From the NCBI RefSeq assembly GCF_027579695.1, contig NC_083583.1:3372542-3436541 (forward strand): DNA of 64,000 nucleotides, given 5' to 3'. Origin of the DNA: Neoarius graeffei (taxonomy: Eukaryota; Chordata; Actinopteri; Siluriformes; Ariidae). Within the stretch, counting starts at the first letter, position 1. Every line of letters begins with the position of its first letter. Below are positions 55,983 to 64,000 of this stretch, in pieces. The notes under the pieces were generated by a model, which made no database searches, had not been told where the DNA came from, and worked only from the letters and a program-made list of their open reading frames with translations. A program made the translations under genes and the position numbers.

Positions 55983-57296
55983 TTAACCTAGATTTGAAGC
56001 TGCCAACAGCAGGAGCATTTTTGATGTCCTCTGGCAGTTGGTTCCATAGCTGTACTGCATAGTAGCTAAAAGCTGCTTCACCACACTTTGTTTTAACAAC
56101 AGGTTTTAACAGTAAATTTTTCTGCTGCGATCTGGTAGATCTGATTGGGTTAGGCCACTGCAACATATCAGAGAGGTAATTGGGCCCTGTACCATTTAGA
56201 GATTTGTACACCAGCAGCAATGCTTTAAAGTCAATTCTGTAGCTTACTGGAAGCCAGTGAAGGGACCTTAGAATTGGAGTAATGTGCTCTGTTCTTTTTG
56301 TTCGTGTGAGAACCCTAGCCGCTGCATTTTGAACCAGCTGAAGTCGTTTGACGGTTTTTTTTTGAAAAGGCATGAAGATGAGATGAGATGAAGGCATGTA
56401 TAAGTTTTTCCAGATCATTTTTTGACATAAGTCCTCTTAGTTTGGAAATGTTTTTTAGGTGATAAAATGCCGTTTTAGTGATTGCTTTCATGTGCCTGTC
56501 AAAGTTTAGCTTGCCGTCAATGAAAACACCAAGATTTTTAACCATTTCTTTTGATTTAATCCCCTTTGTGTCAAGAATAGTGGTAATCCTGAGTCTTTCA
56601 TCTTTTTTTCCCCAAATAGAATTACTTCTGTTTTATCTGTGTTCAGCTGAAGAAAATTTTGTGACATCCAGTTGTTGATTTGGTCGATACACTGGTAGAG
56701 ACATTCAAGGGGGGCATAATCATTAGGTGATAGAGCAAGATAAATTTGGGTGTCATCTGCATAGCAGTGATATAAAATTGAATTGTTCTTGATAATTTGC
56801 CCAAGTGGGAGCATATAAAGGTTGAATAGTAATGGTCCAAGAATCGACCCCTGGGGACACCACAGGTCAAGGACATTGACGCTGAGGTACAATTTCCCAT
56901 GGTAACAAAGAAGCTTCTATCTTTTAAGTATGATTTTAACCAATTGATAACTTTACCAGTCAACCCAACCCAATGTTCAAGTCGATATAGCAGTATGTTG
57001 TGATCAACAGTATCAAAAGCTGCACTGAGGTCCAGTAATACCAGGACCGATGTTTTGCCTGCATCAGTATTAAGACGTATGCCATTTATAACTTTAATCA
57101 GCGCTGTTTCAGTGCTATGATTGGCACGAAATCCTGATTGAAAGTTATCAAAACAGCTGTTTGATATCAAGAAGGCAGTTAATTGATTGAAGACAATTTT
57201 TTCAAGGATTTTCCCGATGAATGGTAGATTTGATATTGGCCTGTAGTTATTTAATACTGAAGCATCCAGATTATTCTTTTTAAGTAGGGGCTTTAC

Positions 57297-58213
57297 TAGG
57301 GCTGGGAATCGATCCAGATTTCCTGGATCGATTCGATATCAATTTACTTAGATATTGCTGGATTGTCACTTTAAAGTAAAAACTGTCCCTACTGACAAGA
57401 ACAGCCCAATGTGTGTTTGTGCATGTAATTTAACACCAAATGCCTTCTCCAGTGCAGTTTGATTCGCCGCAGGTTTAGCTGAAACTGTGTCGGCGTGGTG
57501 CCTGGATAAGTGGTTGCGGAGATTGGTTGTATTGCCACTATATTTTACCTCTATGTGGCACAGTTTGCACACTGCTTTTGTTCTGTCGACTTCGTCTCTG
57601 TCCTCGTAACGTTTGAATCCAAAGTAATGCCATACATCAGCTTTCAGGCCAGACGGTGATTTTAGCTGTGCAGCTTCAGCCATCTCGCATTCTTAAGTTT
57701 CGGTTTCGTTTGCCGGCACCCGCTTTTTATAGCGGTCCTTGCGCGGTCGAGAAAATAGTGCCTATAGCCACCTGGAAGAGATCGATCCACGATCCGATAT
57801 CGATTCAAAAATGTGTGGATCGATCTCTTCCAGGTGGCTATAGGCAATATCTAAGTAAATTGATATCGAATCGATCCAGGAAATCTGGATCGATTCCCAG
57901 CCCTAGTAAAGCCCCTACTTAAAAAGAATAATCTGGATGCTTCAGTATTAAATAACTACAGGCCAATATCAAATCTACCATTCATCGGGAAAATCCTTGA
58001 AAAAATTGTCTTCAATCAATTAACTGCCTTCTTGATATCAAACAGCTGTTTTGATAACTTTCAATCAGGATTTCGTGCCAATCATAGCACTGAAACAGCG
58101 CTGATTAAAGTTATAAATGGCATACGTCTTAATACTGATGCAGGCAAAACATCGGTCCTGGTATTACTGGACCTCAGTGCAGCTTTTGATACTGTTTTTT
58201 GAACCCAGCCCTA
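57297..58213. mobile_element. hAT element with internal inverted duplication
   Basis: TAGGGCTGGG at 57297 and CCCAGCCCTA ending at 58213 bound the insertion, with the perfect 8-bp duplication GGCTTTAC at 57289-57296 and 58214-58221. Inside, 57812-57841 is an inverted copy of about 57757-57786. 57843-58196 is an inverted copy of the element's left end together with roughly 290 bp of the flanking L2 (about 57006-57358), so a second CCCAGCCCTA occurs internally at 57896-57905. It keeps a BED-finger ORF. Confidence 0.88.
57366..57683 (-). pseudogene. hAT transposase N-terminal BED finger
   Basis: The minus-strand frame with ATG at 57683 reads MAEAAQLKSP, then VWHYFGFKRYED, CKLCHIEV and TTNLRNHLSRHH: a complete BED zinc finger with two cysteines and two histidines. 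ANQTALEKAFGVK follows, as in ZBED-type hAT transposases, and the frame then runs out at the element's left end. The catalytic and dimerisation domains are absent. It is a deletion derivative. Confidence 0.85.
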
Positions 58214-59351
58214 GGCTTTACAACGGCTTTTTTCAAGGACACAGGAACAATGCCAGTCTCTAGGGATGTATTTATGATTTGAAGCACATCTGTAATTATA
58301 AGATGTAGAACAGACTTAAAAAAAGTTGGGGGGGCAGAATGTCCAATTCAGATGTTGAGGAACTGAGATTTTGTACAGTTTTTTCAAGAATCTCAATCAA
58401 CTAAACAAAATTCTGACATTGTGTTGAAGTTATCTGTCTGTGTCACTGGTGATTGCAGTTTTTAAATTATTTGCAACTGAGATGTATTATGAGCAATATT
58501 ATGTCGTATTTTATCAATTTTACCTTTAAAGAAGGATGCAAACTCATTGCATTTATTAACTGAGAGAAGTTCAGGTGCTAATTGTGGTGGGGGATTAGTT
58601 AGCTTCTCTACTGTTGAAAATAGCACACGGGCATTGTTCATATTCCTGTTGATGATGTTGGAGAAGAAAGACTGTCTTGCTTTACGAATTTCATAATTAT
58701 ATTTACAAAGCATCTCTTTACGGATTTGATAATGGATGTGAAGTTTAGTTTTGCGCCATTTTCTTTCAGTCTTTCTATATTCTCTCTTTAACAGTTTAAC
58801 AGCTGGGTATTGCTTCCATGGTGCTTTCTGCTTATCATTGACTCTTTGGATTTTGAATGGAGCAATAATCATCCATAATTTGGGTCATATTGAAATTAAA
58901 AATTTCCAGTAAATCATCTACAGAGTCTGACATTTTGGTTGAGCTCCGAGAGAGAGCTTGCTCAAAGAGAACACGTGTTGTCGTTTATGACCCTCCTACC
59001 CATAGTAATTGAGCTATTCTGAATGTGAGGAGACATAGAAACATCAGAGAAAACACAAAAATGATCAGATAAGGCCAGGTCAACAGCAGTAGTAGAAACA
59101 GTAAGACCCTTTGTGATGACGAGGTCAAGGGTATGACCACGAGAGTGGGTCGGCCCCTGTACATATTGTACAAGGTTGATGTTGTCAATAAGTGCAAGTA
59201 GTTCATTGGCATAGGTGTTTTCAGGATTATCTACATGCAAGTTAAAATCCCCAGATATAATAAGACAGTCAAACTCTAAGCAAATGACTGACAACAGTTC
59301 ACCAAACTCTTCCAGAAAAACTTTGGCTGAATGTCTCGGAGGCCTGTAAAT

Positions 59352-59357
<6 letters not shown>

Positions 59358-59394
<37 letters not shown>
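59358..59394. repeat. TAA microsatellite in the L2
   Basis: About 12 TAA/AAT units; the sister L2 at 44295-44303 has only three. It disrupts the endonuclease frame. Confidence 0.9.
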
Positions 59395-59395
<1 letters not shown>

Positions 59396-60016
59396 TGTTA
59401 GGAGAGCATGTAACAAGTGCACATAAAAGTGTTCAAAGGATGTAAAATCACCAAGTGAGGATTGTTTACATTGAAAAGAGAATTTGAATATATTTGCGAT
59501 CCCTCCACCTTTCCCCTGTCGGGTAACATTCATAAAATTAAAATTTGGGGGAGTTGCTTCAATAAGGGTGGTAGCACTATTTGCTTGATCCAGCCAAGTT
59601 TCAGTTAGAAGCAAAAAATCAAGATTATGTTTGCAGATAAGATCATTAATTAAAAATGACTTGTTTGAAAGTGATCTAACGTTCAGAAGAGCTAGCTTTA
59701 CAGAAAGTCTAGAAGTAATATCCGCTTGGGCACTCTGATGTTGTTTTGAAACAGGAAGGAGACTAGACTAGTTTACCCCCTGGGTTAAATATGCTCTGTT
59801 TTCTATTTCTTATCAACACAGGAATAGAGAATGGCATAGGCATACTGGGTCCCAGCTTGTTTTCAAAACTACACCCAATGCAGGGACCCCCAGCACATCA
59901 TACTAGACTTTCTTTATGTTCCATTTTGTTTGAGATTGAGAGGATTGGAGATGTCATGTATCTTTTAGATGGTGAAAAAGATTGATAGCCAGCTGAAAGT
60001 CCTGGGCGAACGCAGT

Positions 60017-61105
60017 TCAGTCTGTTGGTTGATTTTTGATGAACTGGGTACACAGCTTGTCGCGACAGATTTGGGCTGGAAAAAGACAGAGTGGAGCCAT
60101 TGGCAGCAGTCTTTGCATACTATTTGGGAAATCCATGCAAGGGGGAGACGGAGATGGTACGATAAAATCAGAAGAGCGAGACTTTGGTGAGGCCTTTGTA
60201 AGTGTCTCCATGACTGTCTCTGTGGTGACTGTCTCACCGATTGTCTCTGTGATAGTTACATGGGGTCGAGAAGTGGACGAAGCAACCTTGACATGGTTAT
60301 CTTTAGTCAGGTCCTTAATCTGGATGGAATAGCATGATAAAATCGCATGCTCACATTCTTCGTGTGATTGTTGTTGTCCTTGGCAGTCTGCCCCAGATGG
60401 TTCTTGGCAGTCTGCCCCAGATGGTTCTTGGCAGTCTGCCCCAGATGGTTCTTGGCAGTCTGCCCCAGATGGTTCTTGGCAGTCTGCCCCAGATGGTTCT
60501 TGGCAGTCTGCCCCAGATGGTTCTTGGCAGTCTGCCCCAGATGGCTGTGTGTCCTTGGTGAAGACTTGAATAGATGATTGTTTTGGCATTGCAGAGGTAT
60601 TGTTTATGTTTGTAACTAGGTCAGTCTGCGACATCTTATCAACTGTTCTCTTCAATGTTGACTGAGAGAAAACTGCAAGTCTATAATGATCTGCTAAAAC
60701 TTTGGTCCCAATCCAGCTGAGTTCAGTGCTGTTTGGCTTGAAGAATTCTCTGCGATTCCAGAAAAGGTTAAAATTGTCTATAAAGTTCATACCAGATGAA
60801 AAACAAGTTTTTCCAAGCCAGGTGTTAAGACTGAAAAGTCGACTAAATGCAAAGCTTCCCCTTGCAGGGAGTGGGCCACTGATAAAAGATTGCATTCTGG
60901 TCTTATAGAGATGAGAAAAGAGTTTTTTGAAGTCCTCTTGGACAAACAGCTGTTCTCTGAAAACATCATTTGCTCCCACATGCATAACAACACGCTTGAT
61001 AGTTTTATGCTCGGACATGAGTTTCAAAATGCTGTCTTTGGTGTCAGAGATGGATGCATTTGGAAGGCAGCAAATAATCATTCCATGTCCTTTTAAAGGC
61101 GTCAC
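60017..61105 (-). pseudogene. L2 ORF1 with SGNH-esterase-like domain, open 362 codons
   Basis: The minus-strand frame is uninterrupted. Residues about 20-125 resemble the SGNH/GDSL esterase domain of CR1/L2 ORF1 proteins: IKRVVMHVGANDVFREQ (the G-x-N-D block), a helical LFVQEDFKKLFSHLYKT, FISGPLPARGS, and SWIGTKVLADHYRLAVFSQS. The block with the catalytic GDS serine, expected before residue 1, is missing, so the frame is probably 5'-truncated. A 56-residue tandem run of PSGADCQE follows (60377-60544), then a serine/threonine-rich tail. ORF1 proteins accompany LINE RNA. It is called a pseudogene because of truncation, although the frame is open. Confidence 0.75.
60377..60544. repeat. 24-bp minisatellite, seven units, in L2 ORF1
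   Basis: Seven near-identical 24-bp units, each with TTGGCAGTCTGCCCCAGATG, code for PSGADCQE on the minus strand. The sister L2 (near 45295-45316) has one unit. The unit length keeps the reading frame. Confidence 0.95.
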
Positions 61106-61282
61106 GCAGTGGCAATAAAAGTCGCATTATTCTGCACCAGAATGCTTTCGAGATTCGAAATAAATTGACCGTCGATTTTTCAAAAGCTTCCCGCGGTTGT
61201 AATCGGTCCTTATTTGATCATGCCCATCACTTGAAATTTTCCGCGTTCGCAGCGCCCCCTCTCGGTCAATGGAACAGCTGCG

Positions 61283-61290
61283 TGACGTCA
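61283..61290. promoter_or_regulatory. CRE-like site upstream of acidic ORF
   Basis: A perfect palindromic TGACGTCA sits 28 bp before the ATG at 61318, in a stretch richer in CG than its surroundings (61190-61317). It matches the CREB/ATF consensus. Function is inferred only. Confidence 0.35.
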
Positions 61291-61317
61291 TACCAGTAAC
61301 CACTCGGTGCAGTTGCA

Positions 61318-61521
61318 ATGACGGACACACCAGAAAATAGGAGTGATGCTGAGGAAATTAGCTTTGATTTTACCGATACAGAAGAAGAAAATGGCCCACA
61401 AGTAGAGATTTTGACAGCTGAATGTCCTGGTGGTATCCAGCCTTACAGATTTGAACCTGAGCGCTCATCTTCAGAAGAAAATGAGGACAGTTCTGACGAC
61501 GACAGAAACGAAGACGGGTGA
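61318..61521 (+). CDS. Small acidic ORF, probable first exon of a transposon-linked gene
   Basis: 67 codons from MTDTPENRSD: rich in D, E and S, with the block CPGGIQPYRFEPE followed by SSSEENEDSSDDD, ending at TGA 61519. The GIQPY-FEP block in an acidic context resembles the N-terminus of multi-copy fish proteins annotated as P2X7-receptor-like, but that link is recalled and not tested. A possible donor (GACGG, GTGACT at 61519) would bypass the stop. The expected cysteine-rich continuation was not found downstream. No signal peptide or membrane segment. It lies between an L2 and a gypsy fragment, so it is probably part of a transposon or a retained gene piece. Confidence 0.35.
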   Translation: MTDTPENRSDAEEISFDFTDTEEENGPQVEILTAECPGGIQPYRFEPERSSSEENEDSSDDDRNEDG

Positions 61522-62066
61522 CTTGAAGACTTGTTTTGGTTGGTTTCTCTGACTAAATCACTACTTGTGTATTTTTAAAGACCATTTTCACTTGAATTAG
61601 AATGCTGTGTGATTAATCTATGATTGTGTGTAATACTGATAGCTGTAGGGGGTGAAAGTATAGCTAGAAAGATTGAATTCTAGCAACTTGACAGCTTGCG
61701 ATCTCGCGAAATGCAGTGGGCCTTCTGATACAGTAGATCCCTTGATATTCCAGTTTTCATAATTTTCCTTTTATTGCGGATGATTTTAACTTGATATTCA
61801 GTATGTTATAGGCTGGGAGTATTGAGCTTTGTATTGTATTGTTTAGTAAACGTACAATCGTCAGTAATAAGTGATAATTATTAGTTAAAGGCAGCTCTGT
61901 GGCATAAATCTTTCAATTAATCTTCTGTCATCCATTTGCTAAAATTATGTGCCACGTGTTATCAAGACAACACTTCATGTGACAAAGAAAGATATGACAA
62001 ATACATAAATGTATGAAAATCATTTTGTACAATTAATGATTGATACATAGAAACACTTAACACATG
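61522..62066. other. No gene recognised
   Basis: AT-rich; no ORF or repeat boundary is visible. It could be the rest of an element that begins near 61118. Confidence 0.5.
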
Positions 62067-62817
62067 TGTGTGGCAGCGGGGGCGTGGTCAAGCGCCGGTC
62101 TGTGACAGGAGGGCGGAGCCAGGGAAGGTGAGTGGCAGAATCATTACACCTGATGGTAATTAACCTGTGTTTTCCCAGTAACCGCGCCCTATTTAAGGAG
62201 GCAGAGGGAGAGCAGAGAAGAGCTCATCCCGGGACTAGAACACAGTGTGTGTTTCGCTATCAGATTAAAACTGGCGGTTATACTGAAAAGTCTGGCAATA
62301 AAAAGCCTATTTGCATCTGAAGCGTTGTCCTGCCGTCCTCTGTGCTCCACCCACACTTCAGAGAGCTCTACAGTGGTGCCAAAACCCGGGACAAGGTGGA
62401 GCACCAACCTCGCAGCCCCATGGAATCCTCCCCGTTCGCGGACCTGGTCCACGCCCTCGCCACGGCTCAGCAAAACCAGCACCAGGCGCTCGTCACGCTC
62501 CGAAAGGAGCAAGAGCGGCGCTTCGAAGCCCTGGTGCTGGCCCAGCAGGAAGATCGCGAGGCGTTCCGGCATCTCGCGTCGGCGGGGTCCACCAGCGCCC
62601 CGGCCTCGGGCCCGTCTCCCCTCACCGTGACCAAGATGGGCCCGAAGGACGACCCCGAGGCGTTTCTCACATTGTTCGAGCAGGTCGCCGAAGCCTCGGG
62701 GTGGCCGATGAAGCAGCGCGCGGCGCGCCTCCTCCCCCTCCTGACGGGAGAGGCGCAGCTGGCCGCGCTATAACTCCCCGCCGACCGGCCTACGCGGACC
62801 TTCGCCAGGCCGTCCTG
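62067..62817 (+). mobile_element. Ty3/gypsy element, 5' end only
   Basis: The 5' LTR runs from about 62067 (TGTGTGGCAGCGGGGGCG) to 62372 (CTACA). It contains a TATA-like TATTTAA (62190-62196) and a polyadenylation signal AATAAA (62297-62302). A primer-binding-site-like TGGTGCCAAAACCCGGGA follows at 62374-62391. Gag starts at 62420. Everything after 62817 (rest of gag, pol, 3' LTR) is missing. Confidence 0.85.
62420..62773 (+). pseudogene. Gypsy gag, N-terminal part, stop and truncation
   Basis: The ATG at 62420 opens MESSPFADLVHALATAQQNQ, then a glutamine/arginine-rich helical region, a serine/proline linker, and KMGPKDDPEAFLTLFEQVAE and GWPMKQRAARLLPLLTGEAQ. This is the capsid start typical of fish Ty3/gypsy gag proteins (DPEAFL-LFE, W--Q-AA-LLPLLTGEAQ-A). 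TAA at 62771-62773 replaces a glutamine-type codon. The same frame continues for about 15 codons before the element breaks off. High GC, unlike its neighbours. Confidence 0.85.
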
Positions 62818-62872
62818 ATAACTGTTGTAACTGAAACTTGCCTTTGTAAAATTGTTTTTTATTGGTAAATCT

Positions 62873-63246
62873 AAGGCAGCATGGTGGTGTAGTGGTTAGC
62901 ACTGTCGCCTTATAGCAAGAAGGTTCTGGGTTCAAGCCCAGTGGCCAACAAGGGCCTTTCTGTGTCGAGTTTGCATGTTCTCCCTGTGTCTGCGTGGGTT
63001 TCCTCCGGGTGCTCCGGTTTCCCCCACAGTCCAAAGGCATGCAGGTTAGGTTAACTGGTGGCTCCAAATTGACTGTAGGTGTGAGTGTGAGTGTGAATGG
63101 TTGTCTGTGCCTATGTCAGCCCTGCGATGATCTGGCAACTTGTCCAGGGTGTACCCCACCTCTCACCCATAGTCAGCTGGGATAGGATCCAGCTTGCCGG
63201 CGACCCTGTAGAACAGGATAAGCAGCTACAGATAATGGATGGATGC
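62873..63246 (+). repeat. tRNA-headed SINE, tail type A
   Basis: Complete copy, more diverged than the others, flanked by TAAATCT at 62866-62872 and 63247-63253. It ends in GGATGGATG. Inserted near the right end of the TA-flanked outer element. Confidence 0.9.
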
Positions 63247-63301
63247 TAAATCTGAAAAGGTGTTGATAATTATGGACTATCAATAATTGTAGCTGCCACT
63301 C

Positions 63302-63700
63302 TAGTAGTAAAAGAGCCGTTCAAAAAATTATCAGAGACTGAAAAGGAAAAACAAACAATAACAATGAAGGGGAGCACTATAAAAAGATATGTAAGAAAAT
63401 AAGAGGAGGTAATGAAAGGTAGAAGAGTCAGGAAATACTATTCTTTGGGCAAATTTGATCGGCTATGACGCTTTAACACAAACCATGATGGGTGTGGTAA
63501 TATGGCAGCCAGATGGCTTCACTTGTCTCTCCAGAGCGGATTGGACAATGAGCTCTCCACATATTGCTGGGGTTTAGTCACGTGACTCTTTTTTTAGCGG
63601 TTTTACTGGAAGTGAAATAGCTGGTGGTCTAAACAGCTGCCGTAGTGCAAACAACTAGCGATAACTTAGAGTATGATAGTAATCTAGAAGCCACTGCTGG
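63302..63700. other. Right flank; no gene recognised
   Basis: Host flank outside the TIR pair. A CG-containing region near 63470-63600 could be a promoter for the exon-like stretch that follows, but no defined element was found. Confidence 0.4.
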
Positions 63701-63720
63701 CTTTAGGTATATTCAGAAGA

Positions 63721-63909
63721 TTGCGATGTGCAATGGAATCGACCCCTACAGTCTGGGAAAGAAGGATGTCATACGATCTCGAAAACTACCCTTCAGTCGA
63801 GTTCCCCGACATCTCCAACTATCTGGTGTTGCAGACGTCCTTCTACACGGCAAAACAGATGAAAGCGTGGAAGAGTATGGAGGCTTACAACTTTTTTGTA
63901 TGTGGCTAG
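63721..63909 (+). pseudogene. Exon-like fragment of a transposon-type gene, frameshifted
   Basis: One frame reads GIDPYSLGKKDV, and a second takes over with DLENYPSVEFPDISNYLVLQ and TSFYTAKQMKAWKSMEAYNF followed by FVCG. Together they resemble the N-terminal part of multi-copy fish proteins that carry a later YqaJ/SWIM-type region (PYSL, P-I-NYL, YTA--KA-KS-EAYN-FV-GW), from memory only. A 1-base frame change lies near 63765. A donor-like TAG with GTATAA follows at 63909-63915, so it may be a first exon. No downstream exon lies within the last 90 bases. Confidence 0.4.
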
Positions 63910-64000
63910 GTATAACTCCCTCCCAAAGCACGAAAACACAGGGGTTTTCTTTGACGGGTTTAATCTTCAACAATCTTCAAAAACTAAACCGTGAAAACTA

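Larger units (their letters stand above)
55985..59614 (-). pseudogene. L2 ORF2, interrupted and frameshifted
   Basis: Same order as 41797-44755: endonuclease pieces 59614-58962 (LLTETWLDQANS, GDFNLHV, SDHFCVF), linker 58872-58462, and RT 57170-55960 ([55 protein letters not shown]). Breaks: a TAA-trinucleotide expansion (59358-59394) in the endonuclease, the hAT at 57297-58213 within the RT start, frameshifts near 56850 and 56590, a deletion near 56355, and the MITE that cuts off the last codons. Confidence 0.88.
54897..61117 (-). mobile_element. L2/Maui-like LINE, nearly full length, with two insertions
   Basis: The 3' tail is at the left. ORF2 occupies about 55985-59960 and ORF1 60017-61105. 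It carries a TTAA-flanked MITE (55215-55982) and a rearranged hAT (57297-58213). It extends further 5' than the sister copy at 41441-45437 but still appears truncated, because ORF1 lacks the first esterase block. Its right limit near 61117 is approximate. Confidence 0.88.
29968..63301. mobile_element. TA-flanked TIR pair enclosing the whole BEL nest
   Basis: GAGTGGCAGCTACAATTAT at 29968 is matched by its complement ending at 63301, and a further AATTATCRACACC block recurs inside both ends. TA lies on both sides (29966-29967 and 63302-63303). These look like the two ends of one Tc1/mariner-superfamily MITE or element. It was later filled by the BEL element (30178), an L2, SINEs and a gypsy fragment. 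No transposase was found in what may be its own sequence (29968-30177, 62818-62872, 63247-63301). Confidence 0.65.

Noticed and set aside
55211..55986. Identical ORFs on both strands
   Set aside because: Arise from the palindromic arms of the TTAA-flanked MITE; no codon-level support.
60377..60544. CRISPR-like array
   Set aside because: The 24-bp units are directly adjacent without unique spacers; it is a coding minisatellite in a vertebrate LINE.
60334..60577. Plus-strand repetitive ORFs (VLGSLPQM-type and AVCPRWFL-type)
   Set aside because: Antisense readings of the 24-bp minisatellite; the sense frame is LINE ORF1 on the minus strand.

Overview
The window is nuclear DNA from a vertebrate, almost certainly a teleost fish. 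Evidence: spliced exons with GT/AG junctions; a tRNA-headed SINE present in many copies; L2/Maui-like, Rex3-like and L1-like LINEs; BEL/Pao and Ty3/gypsy LTR elements; and Tc1, mariner, hAT and Harbinger DNA transposons. The SINE type would suit an otophysan such as a catfish, but that is only a guess. There are no operons, CRISPR arrays or free-standing tRNA/rRNA genes.

Host genes. One gene looks intact: a spliced plus-strand BED zinc-finger/coiled-coil gene at about 20.79-23.45 kb (copy B). Part of a tandem paralogue (copy A) opens the window: an exon end at 2-158, the next exon at 13065-13320, and duplicated 3' flank to about 14.25 kb. Copy A is dead. Its coiled-coil exon carries a stop and a 2-base deletion and is cut off by LINE tails, and its 246-bp intron has grown to 12.9 kb through nested hAT elements. 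Inside that nest lies a third host-gene piece, an apparent first exon of ryk (signal peptide plus start of the WIF domain), captured by a hAT-type element at 6094-10107.

Layout. 1-14.3 kb: copy A and its TE nest (hATs at 355-10325, 1243-5979, 2156-4085, 6094-10107, 10534-13014, 10962-12606, plus Rex3, Tc1, Harbinger and foldback MITEs). 14.3-20.7 kb: LINE, Tc1 and mariner relics, a long-TIR element and SINEs. 20.8-23.5 kb: copy B. 23.5-30 kb: mariner, L1 relic, SINEs and a repeat-bearing element. 29968-63301: a TA-flanked terminal-inverted-repeat pair enclosing a BEL/Pao element (30178-54280, 5-bp duplication GACAT). The BEL gag was split by an L2 LINE, which was split by a 12-kb long-TIR foldback transposon, which in turn holds hATs, a helicase-bearing MITE, another LINE and another L2. 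The BEL 3' LTR also holds an L2 fragment and a Harbinger MITE. 54.3-63.3 kb: SINEs, a 6-kb L2 copy carrying a TTAA-flanked foldback MITE and a rearranged hAT, an acidic ORF and a gypsy 5' end. 63.3-64 kb: flank with a frameshifted transposon-like exon.

Almost every TE ORF is broken, and no autonomous element is intact. The most notable observations are the ryk exon capture, two independent MITEs carrying the same RecQ-like helicase N-terminus, a template-switch inverted duplication inside one hAT, and a nest whose order of insertion can be read from target-site duplications.
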